This document shows, in pieces, positions 21,338 to 30,798 of a DNA stretch of 53,643 nt. A program made the translations under genes and the position numbers. Position 1 is the first letter of the stretch. The number at the start of each line of letters is the position of its first letter. Source of the DNA: Pseudomonas mangrovi (GTDB lineage Bacteria; Pseudomonadota; Gammaproteobacteria; Pseudomonadales; Pseudomonadaceae); contig NZ_QASN01000015.1 of NCBI RefSeq assembly GCF_003052585.1, forward strand, positions 14,015-67,657, given 5' to 3'. Below the pieces are notes generated by a model. It saw only the letters and a program-made list of their open reading frames with translations, made no database searches and was not told where the DNA came from.

Positions 21338-22246
21338 ATGACCGGCGCGAGCAGCAACAAAGTCGAACGAGTGGAGATGGGCGAGCTGACCTGCTGGCGG
21401 GTGCATGGCGCGCAGGGCGAGCTGCTGATCACCCAGCAGGGTGCGCAGATCCTCGAGTACCGCGAACACGGCCAGCAGCCGCTGATCTGGCTCAGCGAAC
21501 AGGCCGCCCTGAAGGCGGGCCAGTCAGTGCGCGGCGGCGTGCCGGTGTGCTGGCCCTGGTTCGGCGACCTGGCGCGCAACCCGCAGAGCGTGCAGGCGAT
21601 GCATGACGGCAGTGTGCCGGCGTCCGCGCACGGGCTGGTGCGTGGCATCGACTGGCAGCTGGGTGACATCCGCGAAGGCGACGGCGAAATCGTCCTCAGC
21701 CTGAGCTGCCCGACAGACGATCTGCCCGGCTGGCCGCTGGCCCCCGAACTGACATTCGAAATACGTTTGGGCGAGCACTTGAGGCTCGAGCTGATCAACC
21801 ACAACCGCAGCGACCGGCCGCAGGCCTTGAGCCAGGCGCTGCATACCTACTTCGCCATCGGCGACATCCACCAGGTACGGGTCGAGGGCCTGGATGGCTG
21901 CCGTTACCTGGAAGCCCTGGAAAACTGGCAGGAGCGCCGCCAGCAGGGGGATGTCAGCTTCAGCGGCGAGACCGACCGCGTCTACCTGGACGTGCCGGGC
22001 AAACTGCACATTGAGGACCCGGCCTGGCAGCGACGCATCCATATCCACGCCAGCGGATCGAGTTCCGCGGTGGTCTGGAACCCCTGGATCGACAAGTCCC
22101 AGCGCCTGTCGCAGTTCGCCGACGACGCCTGGCAGCGCATGCTCTGCATCGAAACCGCCAAGGTCGCCGATGACGTCCTGCAGCTGGCGCCGGGTGAAAG
22201 CCACCGCCTGCAGGTGGAATACTGGAGCGAGCCGCTGCACGGCTGA
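21338..22246 (+). CDS. yeaD: D-hexose-6-phosphate mutarotase (glucose-6-phosphate 1-epimerase)
   Basis: A 302-residue aldose-1-epimerase-fold enzyme of the YeaD group, interconverting alpha and beta anomers of glucose-6-phosphate. Family landmarks are GGVPVCWPWFG (residues about 67-77), ASAHGLVRG, ALHTYFAIGDI with the catalytic histidine, and VVWNPWIDKS with the C-terminal CIETAKVADDV. The ATG at 21338 has AGGGG upstream. It is divergent from the fatty-acid operon, 245 bases away, and stands alone. Confidence 0.95.
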   Translation: MTGASSNKVERVEMGELTCWRVHGAQGELLITQQGAQILEYREHGQQPLIWLSEQAALKAGQSVRGGVPVCWPWFGDLARNPQSVQAMHDGSVPASAHGLVRGIDWQLGDIREGDGEIVLSLSCPTDDLPGWPLAPELTFEIRLGEHLRLELINHNRSDRPQALSQALHTYFAIGDIHQVRVEGLDGCRYLEALENWQERRQQGDVSFSGETDRVYLDVPGKLHIEDPAWQRRIHIHASGSSSAVVWNPWIDKSQRLSQFADDAWQRMLCIETAKVADDVLQLAPGESHRLQVEYWSEPLHG

Positions 22247-22303
22247 CGCCCGGGCCCTGAACGGGCACGCAGCTCGTGCACGTCAATGGCGCGCAGATTC
22301 GCG

Positions 22304-22363
22304 TGTAGGTTGGTGCGTAGGGTTGGCGCGTAGGTTGGCGCCGAGCCCTGCGAGGCCCAACAA
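22304..22363 (+). repeat. Three short direct repeats GTAGGTTGG-GCG
   Basis: GTAGGTTGGTGC, GTAGGGTTGGCGC and GTAGGTTGGCGC follow one another, then CGAGGCCCAACA, which can pair with the last TTGG-GCC. This is a common type of intergenic repeat in pseudomonads. It lies between yeaD and the tagQ terminator; that 220-base gap holds nothing else. Confidence 0.6.
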
Positions 22364-22391
22364 ACCCGATTTCCGCACCCTTCACCGCCAC

Positions 22392-22425
22392 AAAAAAAGC
22401 GCCGCCCCCTCACGGGAGCGGCGCT
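22392..22425 (-). terminator. Terminator after tagQ
   Basis: Stem AGCGCCGC (22398-22405) with GCGGCGCT (22418-22425) plus inner CCC/GGG pairs, followed on the minus strand by seven T's (22398-22392). It closes the minus arm of the T6SS cluster. Confidence 0.88.
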
Positions 22426-22466
22426 GCTGTTCCTGCATCAGTCGGCCCGCCATGCGAGCCTGGCCA

Positions 22467-23354
22467 TCAGGCCTTGCTGCAGCTTGGCGGAGCCCAGTCG
22501 CCCATGTCCGGGTTGTTGCACACATCGGAGACCATGCTGCGGCCGCGACTGGCGACTTCACGGCTCTCGGCACGCTTGGTCTGAACCTGCTGCACGGCGC
22601 GCTCGGTGGTAACCGCTTCCTGCGGAACCTGGCGCACCACGCGCGGCTGGCTGGCCACCGGAGTCTTGGCTGCCTCGGCGACCACCTGGCGCTGCACGCC
22701 GACCTGCTGCAGATCCTGCTCGTAGGCCTGGGTGTAGGTCTCGACGTTCTCGCCGACGCGACCGTCAACCTGGGCCAGCAGCGCATTGGTTTCCTGCAGG
22801 CCGCTGACGATCTCGTTCAGCCGTGCGCGGCCTTCGCTGTCGCTGATCGCACCGGATTTGCGCGAATCGCGCAGCGCAGAAAACTCGCGCTGGTAGCAGC
22901 TCTGGGCGGCGCTGGCGTAAGCCACGCTGCGGTCGATCTCGCCAGCCGTGCGGCTGAAGTCGCCGGCGTAGGAGGCGATGCGCTGGCGGTCGTCGGCGAT
23001 CTGGTTCTGACGCTCGTTGTAGTAGGCGGCAGTGCCACCGAGCAGGGCGCCGCCGGCGGCGCCGATGGCGACGTTGCGCGCGCGGTCGTCGCTGTCTCCT
23101 GCGACTGCACCGGCGACGGCACCGAGCAGGCCGCCGGCGATGGCACCGGTGGCGACCGACTTCTTCATCGCCGAATCGGAGCTGCGCAGGTGGCTGACCG
23201 GCTCGTAGCAGGCCGGGTAGTAGTTGGCCTGGGTCGTCGCCGCGACCTGGGAACTGGGGTTCCCGGCACAGCCGGCCAGCAGCACAGAGCCACCGACGAC
23301 CAGGGACAGCGCCAGGCGCGAGGTGAATGCGAAGCTCTTGCGGAAATCACTCAT
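22467..23354 (-). CDS. tagQ: TagQ, outer-membrane lipoprotein of the T6SS regulatory cascade
   Basis: The 295-residue protein has a lipoprotein signal (SVLLAGC, C29), a glycine-rich membrane-like segment (AIAGGLLGAVAGAVAG and AIGAAGGALLGGTAA, residues about 75-110) and a long helical C-terminal part. Sequence features and its place after tagR match P. aeruginosa TagQ, which anchors TagR at the outer membrane and helps PpkA activation. I start at MSDFRK rather than further upstream because the signal peptide begins there. Last gene of the minus arm. Confidence 0.87.
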   Translation of the reverse strand: MSDFRKSFAFTSRLALSLVVGGSVLLAGCAGNPSSQVAATTQANYYPACYEPVSHLRSSDSAMKKSVATGAIAGGLLGAVAGAVAGDSDDRARNVAIGAAGGALLGGTAAYYNERQNQIADDRQRIASYAGDFSRTAGEIDRSVAYASAAQSCYQREFSALRDSRKSGAISDSEGRARLNEIVSGLQETNALLAQVDGRVGENVETYTQAYEQDLQQVGVQRQVVAEAAKTPVASQPRVVRQVPQEAVTTERAVQQVQTKRAESREVASRGRSMVSDVCNNPDMGDWAPPSCSKA

Positions 23355-23416
23355 GGTCTTGGTCTCTTCTTCGGTTTGACTATTCCGGACACGCTGCCCG
23401 CGCCCCGGAACCCCTT

Positions 23417-25111
23417 TCATCGCCCGCCGGAGGCGAGCACTTCCTTCAGGATCAGCGCCGGATCGGCACGCTGCTGCTTGCGGTACTGACCGACATGGCC
23501 GACGAACACCGTAGCACGCGCTGCCAGGCTCTTACCGAGCACTGGCTGGCGATTCAGCTCCTCCATCACACGCTGGAACTGCTCCTGGATCACCGCATCG
23601 GTATAGCGCGTGCCGGTTGCCAGGTTGTCGATGTAGATCGCCACCGCGCCGTCCACCGCGCTCTGGCCGTTCTCGATCGCCCCGGCGAACAGGTCTGCGC
23701 TGGCCTGGTCGCGGGCGGCCAGGGCCTGGTCGCGGCTGTTCTTCAGGTTGGTCAGGCGAATGTTGTAGTTGTTGATGGTCTCGGCCACCAGCGCAGCGGA
23801 CTGGATCAGGTTGCCGGCGGCTTCCTCGCGCTGGCGGGCGATCAGCGCCACGTCGCGCTTGAGGTCTTCGTTGACCTGCGCCAGCTGCGCCTGGATTTTC
23901 TCGTCCTTGCTCGCGGCGATGATCTCGTCGAGGCGCTTGGTCGGGTCCTGGAACTCGTCGATCTCGTCGGTCAGCCCGGCCAGGCGGCCGTCACGCTGCC
24001 ATTGTTCGAACAGGTCCTGGTAGCGCGAACGCGGCGCCGAGATCGCCCCCAGCGCCACGCGCATGCCGGTGGTCTCGTTGCGCTGCTCGCTGCCGTCGGC
24101 GGCAAACAGCGGGTATTCGCGGCGCATGCCGGTGAACAGGGTCATCTCGCCTTCGAGGTAATTGCCGCCCTTGACCACGAAACCGCCGTAGCTGCCGTGG
24201 CGGCGGCCGGCGCGTACCAGCTGGAAGGATTCGTTGACCATCTCGGCGGCGTTGCCGATCACATCGTGCAGCCCGATCGGGTTGGGCTTGCGGCTGCCCA
24301 CCGGGAGCAGTCGCGCCTGCTGGCCGGTGCCGCCGGAGACCTGGTTGTAGACCGCCCATTCACCCAGCGGGCCATCGCCCTCGCCGCCCGGTTGCGGCCG
24401 CGGGAACAGCCGCGCTTCGAGTTCCTGGCGACTCACCGCGTGGCCGCCGCGGGCGGCGAACTCCCACTCCGCCTCGGTCGGCAGCCGCACATGGGCCAGG
24501 CCGCCTTCGTCCGGACGCAGGGCGCGGCCGCTGATCGGCAGCGCCTTGCGCTGGTTCTTCAACAGCCAGGCGCTGTAGACCGCGGCGAAACGCTCGGCCT
24601 CGAAGCGCGACAGCTTGACCTTGGGCAGGCGCGCCTGGCCGCCGGCATCGGCCGGGCATTCGCCAGCCGGTTTGCCTTCGAGCAGGCCGGCCTGGGACAT
24701 CACCTTGGCGTACTGGCCGGCACTGACTTCGTACTTGCCGATGAAATACAGCATCGGCTGCAGCGGCACCTCGCGATCGTAGCTCGGCAGTTGCGGCGCG
24801 ATGCGGCTGCGCCAGGCGGCAGGCAGATCGTTGAGGCTGAACTGGCCGCTGATGTAGTCCCGCCGGAAGCCGGACATGAACGACTGCTGGTAGCCGGCTT
24901 CGTCCTCGCCGAACGGATAGCCGAGGTTGATCTCGCGGTCATCCAGGCTGCCCTTGGCCAGCACGTAGACATAGCGGAACACCATCTCGCCGCCGCAGGG
25001 CAGCGGCAGGCTGACGTCATCCGCCAGCGGGCGCGGGTTGTCCGGGGTGCCCTCATCGGCCCAGACCACGCAGGCGAAGCACGCCGCCACTGCCAACCAC
25101 CACCTAGACAT
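23417..25111 (-). CDS. tagR: TagR, periplasmic activator of the T6SS kinase PpkA
   Basis: The 564-residue protein has a signal peptide (MSRWWLAVAACFACVVWA) and a formylglycine-generating-enzyme-like (SUMF1) domain with VRLPTEAEWEFAARGG, IGNAAEMV and YGGFVVKGGNY. The C-terminal 200 residues are a coiled-coil-rich extension. TagR in P. aeruginosa stimulates PpkA from the periplasm and is not an active sulfatase-modifying enzyme. The ATG at 25111 overlaps the end of tagS by 8 bases. Confidence 0.88.
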   Translation of the reverse strand: MSRWWLAVAACFACVVWADEGTPDNPRPLADDVSLPLPCGGEMVFRYVYVLAKGSLDDREINLGYPFGEDEAGYQQSFMSGFRRDYISGQFSLNDLPAAWRSRIAPQLPSYDREVPLQPMLYFIGKYEVSAGQYAKVMSQAGLLEGKPAGECPADAGGQARLPKVKLSRFEAERFAAVYSAWLLKNQRKALPISGRALRPDEGGLAHVRLPTEAEWEFAARGGHAVSRQELEARLFPRPQPGGEGDGPLGEWAVYNQVSGGTGQQARLLPVGSRKPNPIGLHDVIGNAAEMVNESFQLVRAGRRHGSYGGFVVKGGNYLEGEMTLFTGMRREYPLFAADGSEQRNETTGMRVALGAISAPRSRYQDLFEQWQRDGRLAGLTDEIDEFQDPTKRLDEIIAASKDEKIQAQLAQVNEDLKRDVALIARQREEAAGNLIQSAALVAETINNYNIRLTNLKNSRDQALAARDQASADLFAGAIENGQSAVDGAVAIYIDNLATGTRYTDAVIQEQFQRVMEELNRQPVLGKSLAARATVFVGHVGQYRKQQRADPALILKEVLASGGR

Positions 25112-26306
25112 CCCGCAATCCCTCCGATGCTTCGATTCCTGCCGCACGCCAGCCACCGGCCGCCGCGGCAAGCAGGCTGAACCCGAGGGTCGCCGCGGCC
25201 GCGAGCAGGTACTGGTGCCACTCGAGGCGGCAAGCGTACTCGCCCGCCTGCTGCATGAACAATTGATTCAGCAGGGTTTCCGCCGCGAGATACGCCAGCC
25301 CGCCGAGCAGCAGACTGATCAGCCCGGTGTAGAGCGCTTGCAGGCTGACGAAGGCGAGCAGCGCGGCAGTCGGGAAACCGATCAGCCGCAGTACCGACAG
25401 CTCGCGATGCTTGCGTGCCACCGCTGCCAGGGCGCTCGCGGTCATGGCCGCAAAGGCGCCGGCCAGGCCCAGTCCGGCGATGATCCAGAACACCACACCG
25501 AGGTTGCGGCTGAGTGACCGCACCTGGGCGATGGCCTCGGCCTGGGTCGCCACTTCCTGGCCCTCGGCGGCGAAGCGCTGGCGCAGCGTCTCCACTGCAT
25601 CGAGATCGCGGGCATAAAGACGGAATCCCGGATAGATCCGCTGCGCCGCGCCGGAGCCCTGCATGCCCGGCCAGTCGAAGGCCGCCACGGCACGGCCGTC
25701 GCGGTAATCCTCGACGGCCTCGAGCAACTCCAGGCGTCCGAACAGGGCGTCGCGCTGGAAGGCCGCCAGGGGCAGCACGCCGACCACCCGCAGGCGGGTG
25801 CGCTGATACTCCGCGACGCCACCGTCAAGCCGACCGAAAGCCGCTAGCAACTCATCACCGACGCCCGCCCCGAGCTTTTCCGCCGCGCTGCGGCTGAGCA
25901 GCACTTCATCCAGCCGCTGCGGCTGGGGCAGTGCGCCGAGCAGGGGATCACCGGGACCGGTCGGCAGCATCTCGACGCTGACCACCGGCCCTGGACGGTT
26001 CGGGTAGAGATCGGCCGTCGCGGCAATCTGCCGGGTTCGCGGCAGGGCGAAGGCCACCTCCGGCAGGCGGCGCAGTTCATCGATTCGCGCGGCGCTGTAG
26101 CGACCACCGCCCAAAGGGACGATCTCGCGCACGCCGGGGTCCTGTTCCAGGCGATCGGTCAGGCTGCCGACCAGCCCGGACTTGAGGCCGAACAGCACCA
26201 GCAGCGGTGCCAGCACCGCCACCAGCGCCAGCACCGCGCAGGCGGACAGCCGCCAGTCGGCGCGATAGTCATGCCAGGCCAGCCTGGCCATCAGCCCGGC
26301 GCGCAT
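25104..26306 (-). CDS. tagS: TagS, ABC transporter permease of the T6SS cascade
   Basis: The 400-residue FtsX/MacB-type permease has one N-terminal membrane segment (about 22-42), a large periplasmic loop (about 45-265) and three C-terminal segments (starting near VVFWIIAGLGLAGAFAAM). With TagT it forms an ABC complex that acts upstream of PpkA, probably signalling rather than transporting. Its start overlaps the tagT stop in TGATG. Confidence 0.88.
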   Translation of the reverse strand: MRAGLMARLAWHDYRADWRLSACAVLALVAVLAPLLVLFGLKSGLVGSLTDRLEQDPGVREIVPLGGGRYSAARIDELRRLPEVAFALPRTRQIAATADLYPNRPGPVVSVEMLPTGPGDPLLGALPQPQRLDEVLLSRSAAEKLGAGVGDELLAAFGRLDGGVAEYQRTRLRVVGVLPLAAFQRDALFGRLELLEAVEDYRDGRAVAAFDWPGMQGSGAAQRIYPGFRLYARDLDAVETLRQRFAAEGQEVATQAEAIAQVRSLSRNLGVVFWIIAGLGLAGAFAAMTASALAAVARKHRELSVLRLIGFPTAALLAFVSLQALYTGLISLLLGGLAYLAAETLLNQLFMQQAGEYACRLEWHQYLLAAAATLGFSLLAAAAGGWRAAGIEASEGLRDV

Positions 26307-27022
26307 CAGCCGGCACCTTCGAGGGTGGCGGTGACGCCGCCATCGGCGTCGCGGCGAACCTGCAGACCGAGCAGCGACAGGCCGACGCTGCGTGCCAGCT
26401 GCAGGTCATGGGTGGTCAGCAGCAGACAGGCGCCGCGGGCCTGGCTCTGCTCGACCAGCAGTTGCATGACCCGCGCGGCGTTGAGCGGGTCGAGCGAGGC
26501 GGTCGGTTCATCGGCCAGCACCAGCTTGGGTGAGTGCGCCAGGGCGCGGGCGATACCGACCCGCTGGCGCTGGCCGACCGAGAGCGCCGAGGGCCGCTTG
26601 TCGAGCTGGTCGACGATTTCCAGTTGCTCGGCGAGCCGGCGCACGCTGCCATCGTCGCCCAGGCCGAGCAGCTCGCGGGACAGGCCGATGTTGCCGCGTA
26701 CATCGAGAAAGCCGAGCAGACCGCCGGTCTGCAGCACGTAGCCGAGCTCACGACTGCGCAGCTCGGCGAGTCGATCCTGCCGCCCGGCGCGCCAGAGCGC
26801 CGCGATGTCCTGCTCGCCCTGGGCGCTGCGCAGGCTCAGCTCGCCACCCGGATCGGGCGACAGCACCAGCGCAAGCAGGTCGAGCAAGGTGCTCTTGCCA
26901 CTGCCGCTGGCGCCGACCACCGCCAGACGCTGACCCGGATACAGATCCAGGCGCGGCACCCAGAGGCTGAAGCGCTGGCTGCCGCTGCCGCGGCTCTTGC
27001 GGACGTCGCGCAGGCGCAGCAT
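26306..27022 (-). CDS. tagT: TagT, ABC transporter ATPase of the T6SS cascade
   Basis: A 238-residue ABC ATPase: Walker A GASGSGKST (about residue 38), signature LSVGQRQR, Walker B LVLADEP and the H-loop TTHD are all present. The family resembles LolD/MacB partners. It sits between ppkA and tagS with single-base overlaps (TGATG) at both ends, so the three are translationally coupled. Confidence 0.92.
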   Translation of the reverse strand: MLRLRDVRKSRGSGSQRFSLWVPRLDLYPGQRLAVVGASGSGKSTLLDLLALVLSPDPGGELSLRSAQGEQDIAALWRAGRQDRLAELRSRELGYVLQTGGLLGFLDVRGNIGLSRELLGLGDDGSVRRLAEQLEIVDQLDKRPSALSVGQRQRVGIARALAHSPKLVLADEPTASLDPLNAARVMQLLVEQSQARGACLLLTTHDLQLARSVGLSLLGLQVRRDADGGVTATLEGAG

Positions 27023-30000
27023 CAGGGCAGCGTCGACAGCGGGACGCGGTAGAGCGCGTCGCCTGGCTCGGCGTCGCCGAAGCGCACCCAGTTGGCCAGG
27101 TCGTTGTGGAAGGTTTCGTAGAGACGGATCTTCGATTCCAGCTCGTCGATGAAGTCCTGCTGCTCGGCGACGCTGAGCGACAGCCAGAGGTCCTGGGTCA
27201 TGTTCAGCGACTTGCTGCGATACGGCAGTCCCTCGAGGTATTCGCCGAGGATGCCGCTGTCGACCAGGTTGCTGCCGCGTGCCAGCGCCGACGGATCGCG
27301 GCTCATGTGCGCACTGGCGCTGGCGATTTCGGCGAAGAAGTCCTTCGGCGAGCTGCGCGTGCGGCGTGCCGAATCGACGATCAGCTTGAGCGACTGCTGC
27401 AGGTCGTTGAGCTGCAGCTTGGTCAGCAGCACGCAGACCTGGAAGCTCGGCAGTGCCGGGTTGGTCAGGTCGCGGTCGCTGGTCCAGGCGGTCACCAGCT
27501 GCGGCGCCTGGATGCTGTCGCGCCGCCCGAGGAAGTCCATGTGCATCGCGTAGCCAACCGCGGCAGATTTCTGCGCCAGGCTCGGCGCCTCGGTCCAGCT
27601 CGGCGCGACCATGCGCCGCTCGCCGGCCGCGGCGTGGACCAGCTCGGTGAAGGTGCCGGAGATCTCGCGGACGCGCTCGCCGAAGCGCGCCACATCACCA
27701 CCGGGCACCGGCACGTAGAGGTCGCCGATGGTCGGGTTGGCGTCGGCGGTCAGCGCGCGGTACTGGCTCTCGGCGTAGGCGTGGTTGTTGCGCCCGGGGT
27801 CGGTCTTCAGGTGCAGGGCGAAGATGCGGATCTGCTTGGCGCGTGCCGCCTCGCGAACCTCGGCCTCGTTCATCCGGGTGCGCCCGAGCGGATCGTTCTT
27901 GCGCAGGGCGCCGGCGTCGGTGATCAGCAGCACGATACGCCCCGCGTAGGGGCTCCAGTCCATGCCATCCACCGCTTCCATCACACCGGCGAAGGCGTCC
28001 TCGTTGAAGGCGTGGCTGGAGACGGTGGTCGCCTGGACCTTGCTCGCCTCTGCGAGGAAGCGATCGGGGTCGCTGCCCTGGTCCAGGGTTACCAGCGTGC
28101 GGGTGACGTACTCCAGCCCCGGCGTCTTCGCGACGCTGCTGCGAAAGCCAACCAGGCCGAAGCTGACCTTGTCCAGCTCGCCACGTGCAGCCAGCTGGCC
28201 CTGAACCTCGCGGACCACCTCGCGCACCCGGTCGATGTACGGCTGCATCGACACCGAGGTGTCCACCACCAGCACGATGCCGGTCCGGAAGACCTCCGGC
28301 GCGACCACGGCGGCGCTGCTGCCACCGCGCTCCTGCGGCGTGTTGCCCGGGTCGATCGAGGCGATGTTGAGCAGCTGCGCCGGCTGGCCGCTGGCGTCGA
28401 AGCTCTCCCATGACTCGAGGATCGGCAGCAGGTAGAACTGATCCTGCGGGATGGCGCTGGCAGTGGGCTCGATCGCCAGAACCTGGTGATCGCCACCGGT
28501 CTCAACCCGGCGCAGCGCCTCTCGCGCCAGCTGTGGATCACCCAGCAGGCGTTCGAGTTCGGTGGCATCGCGCAGGAACATCACCGGTGCCCGGCCGCTG
28601 CGCTCGGTAAAGCGCAGCACCAGGCTCTGCTTCCAGTCACTGGTCTGCGGCGCCGCCAGCCAGCCGTCGCTGCGGCCGTCGCTGCCGACACCGATGCGCA
28701 GCCAGGTCTCGCCAGCCTGTTCACGACGTTCATAGACGTAGGCCACGGTGAACGCCGGCAGCGCCTCGCCACGCGGCGTGCCACCCGGCTCATCGAGCAG
28801 GCGCGCGCCGGGCTTGGTCAGCACGCGCTGGAACAGGGTCTTCTTGCCGGCCATCAGCAACGGCCGCTTGCCATCGTCTGCCGGGTCAGCTCCTTGCCCA
28901 CTGGCCTTCGGCCCGGCCGGCTGCCCGTCTCCTGCCTCCTGGGCCACCTTCGGCTCGCTGCCGGGGCCCGAGAGGGCGAAGTACAGGCCGCCGCCGATGG
29001 CCAGCGCCACCGCGATGGCCACCGCCGTCAGCAGCGGCGCACGGCTCTTGCCGGGCGGGGCAACGGGCGTAGGGCGCTGCTGCTGCGCAGTCGGCGTCGG
29101 CGTTGGCGCAACCGTTGGCCGCTCGTCTTCGCTGCGTAGCGGGGGAATGCTCACCGACACTGCAGCCGGCTGGCCGGGTACGCTCTGTTCGAAGGCCGGT
29201 GCGCTGCCGGCCACCGGCATCACCACGGTGGCATCACTGTTGGTGGCGGGGGGCGCGGTGGCCAACAGCGCGTCCAGCGCGGCGATGAAGGCAGCGGCGG
29301 TGGGGAAGCGGTCCTTCGGATCTTTCGCCAGCAGGCCACGCAGAATGTTCTGGAAACGACCCTGGTGAATCGGCAGTTCCGGCAGCGGTTCGGTCAGGTG
29401 CGCCAGGGCGGTGGAGAGCGAATCGCTGCCGCTGTAGGGCAGCTTTCCGGTGAGGATCTCGTAGAGCACCACGCCCAGGGCATAAAGGTCGGCGCGACCG
29501 TCGATGTCCTGGCCGCGTGCCTGCTCCGGGCTCATGTAGCTGGGCGTGCCGACCGAGAAACCGGCCTGGGTGAACTGGGTACGGTCATCCAGCGACTTGG
29601 CAATGCCGAAGTCCGAGAGTACTGCGGTGCCATCGGCGCGGAACAGGATGTTGGCCGGCTTGACGTCGCGATGCACCAGCCCCTTGGAATGGGCGTAGCC
29701 CAGTGCCTGGGCGACCTGACGCAGGTAGCCGATGCCTTCCTCCGGGCTCATCCCCTCGCGCATGCGCTCCTTGAGGGTGCCGTTGGGCAGGTACTCCATG
29801 GCCATGTAGTAGAGGTTGCCGACGTTGCCGATGTCGAAAATGCCCACCGTGTAGGGGTTCGACAGCTTCGCCTGCATCTTGCCCTCACGCAGGAAGCGCT
29901 CGCAGAAGGTCGGGTCGGCGGCGAGCGCCGCGGACATCACCTTGAGTGCGACCTTGCGCTCCAGCGAGCGCTGGGTCGCCAGGTAAACCTTGGCCATGGC

Positions 30001-30057
30001 GCCTTCGCCGAGCACGCGCTCGATGTCATAGCCGGGAATCTCGATTTCGCTGTGCAT
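27022..30057 (-). CDS. ppkA: PpkA, T6SS serine/threonine kinase
   Basis: The 1011-residue protein starts with a Hanks-type kinase domain (glycine loop GEGAMAKV at 17-24, K39, HRDVKPANILF near 130, SDFGIA). A proline-rich linker and one membrane segment (about residues 340-360) follow, then a periplasmic part with a von Willebrand A domain (DTSVS near 602). PpkA phosphorylates Fha to switch on the H1 apparatus after membrane perturbation sensed via TagQRST. Eight bases separate it from pppA. Confidence 0.95.
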   Translation of the reverse strand: MHSEIEIPGYDIERVLGEGAMAKVYLATQRSLERKVALKVMSAALAADPTFCERFLREGKMQAKLSNPYTVGIFDIGNVGNLYYMAMEYLPNGTLKERMREGMSPEEGIGYLRQVAQALGYAHSKGLVHRDVKPANILFRADGTAVLSDFGIAKSLDDRTQFTQAGFSVGTPSYMSPEQARGQDIDGRADLYALGVVLYEILTGKLPYSGSDSLSTALAHLTEPLPELPIHQGRFQNILRGLLAKDPKDRFPTAAAFIAALDALLATAPPATNSDATVVMPVAGSAPAFEQSVPGQPAAVSVSIPPLRSEDERPTVAPTPTPTAQQQRPTPVAPPGKSRAPLLTAVAIAVALAIGGGLYFALSGPGSEPKVAQEAGDGQPAGPKASGQGADPADDGKRPLLMAGKKTLFQRVLTKPGARLLDEPGGTPRGEALPAFTVAYVYERREQAGETWLRIGVGSDGRSDGWLAAPQTSDWKQSLVLRFTERSGRAPVMFLRDATELERLLGDPQLAREALRRVETGGDHQVLAIEPTASAIPQDQFYLLPILESWESFDASGQPAQLLNIASIDPGNTPQERGGSSAAVVAPEVFRTGIVLVVDTSVSMQPYIDRVREVVREVQGQLAARGELDKVSFGLVGFRSSVAKTPGLEYVTRTLVTLDQGSDPDRFLAEASKVQATTVSSHAFNEDAFAGVMEAVDGMDWSPYAGRIVLLITDAGALRKNDPLGRTRMNEAEVREAARAKQIRIFALHLKTDPGRNNHAYAESQYRALTADANPTIGDLYVPVPGGDVARFGERVREISGTFTELVHAAAGERRMVAPSWTEAPSLAQKSAAVGYAMHMDFLGRRDSIQAPQLVTAWTSDRDLTNPALPSFQVCVLLTKLQLNDLQQSLKLIVDSARRTRSSPKDFFAEIASASAHMSRDPSALARGSNLVDSGILGEYLEGLPYRSKSLNMTQDLWLSLSVAEQQDFIDELESKIRLYETFHNDLANWVRFGDAEPGDALYRVPLSTLP

Positions 30058-30065
30058 GGGCTCTC

Positions 30066-30788
30066 TCAGACTGCCTTGACGACGAGCGCCGTGATGTTGT
30101 CCGGTGCGCCGCGGGTCAGGCCCAGATGGACCAGGCTGCGCACCACCTCGTAGGGATCGGGGTAGCGCAGCACCTCGCCCAGCTCATGATCTTCCGCCGT
30201 GCGGGTAAGGCCGTCGCTGCAGAGCAGGAAGGTATCGCCGGGCAGCACCCGCAGCGATACCCGGGCCAGTTCGACATGCTCGTCGACGCCAACGGCACGG
30301 GTGACGATATTGCCCATCGGATGGGCGCGCGCCTCCTCCTCGTTGAGCAGATTGCTGTCGATCAGCTCCTGCACGTAGCTGTGGTCGCGGCTGATCGCCT
30401 CCAGTCGGCCATCGCGCAGACGGTACAGGCGACTGTCGCCAGCCCACAGGCAGACCGCCTGGTCGTCGCGCGCGGCAAGCAGGACCAAGGTCGCGCCCAT
30501 CATCTCCACACCCCGCAGGCTGGCCTCGGCGCGCACCTGGGTGTTGACCTGTGCGACGCCTGCGCAGAGTGCCTCGACATAGTCATCGAAGCGCTCGGCC
30601 GGGGCGATCGCGCGCAGGCTGTCGACCAGCAGATTGCTGACATAGTCGCCAGCGGCGTGCCCGCCCATGCCGTCGGCGACCAGCCAGAGGCCGTCTTCGG
30701 CCAGATCCAGGCAGGCGTCCTCGTTGACCTGGCGAACCATTCCGACATGGCTGTAGCTGGCGGAGAGGTACTGCGGAAAGACCAGCAT
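30066..30788 (-). CDS. pppA: PppA, T6SS phosphatase
   Basis: A 240-residue PP2C-type phosphatase with metal-binding motifs VNEDACL, VADGMGGHAAGDYVS, LLCSDGLTR and GAPDNITALVV in the canonical order. It counters PpkA by dephosphorylating Fha. The ATG at 30788 has GAGGAG before it; a longer frame runs back into tagF but lacks support. Confidence 0.95.
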   Translation of the reverse strand: MLVFPQYLSASYSHVGMVRQVNEDACLDLAEDGLWLVADGMGGHAAGDYVSNLLVDSLRAIAPAERFDDYVEALCAGVAQVNTQVRAEASLRGVEMMGATLVLLAARDDQAVCLWAGDSRLYRLRDGRLEAISRDHSYVQELIDSNLLNEEEARAHPMGNIVTRAVGVDEHVELARVSLRVLPGDTFLLCSDGLTRTAEDHELGEVLRYPDPYEVVRSLVHLGLTRGAPDNITALVVKAV

Positions 30789-30798
30789 CTGCGACTCC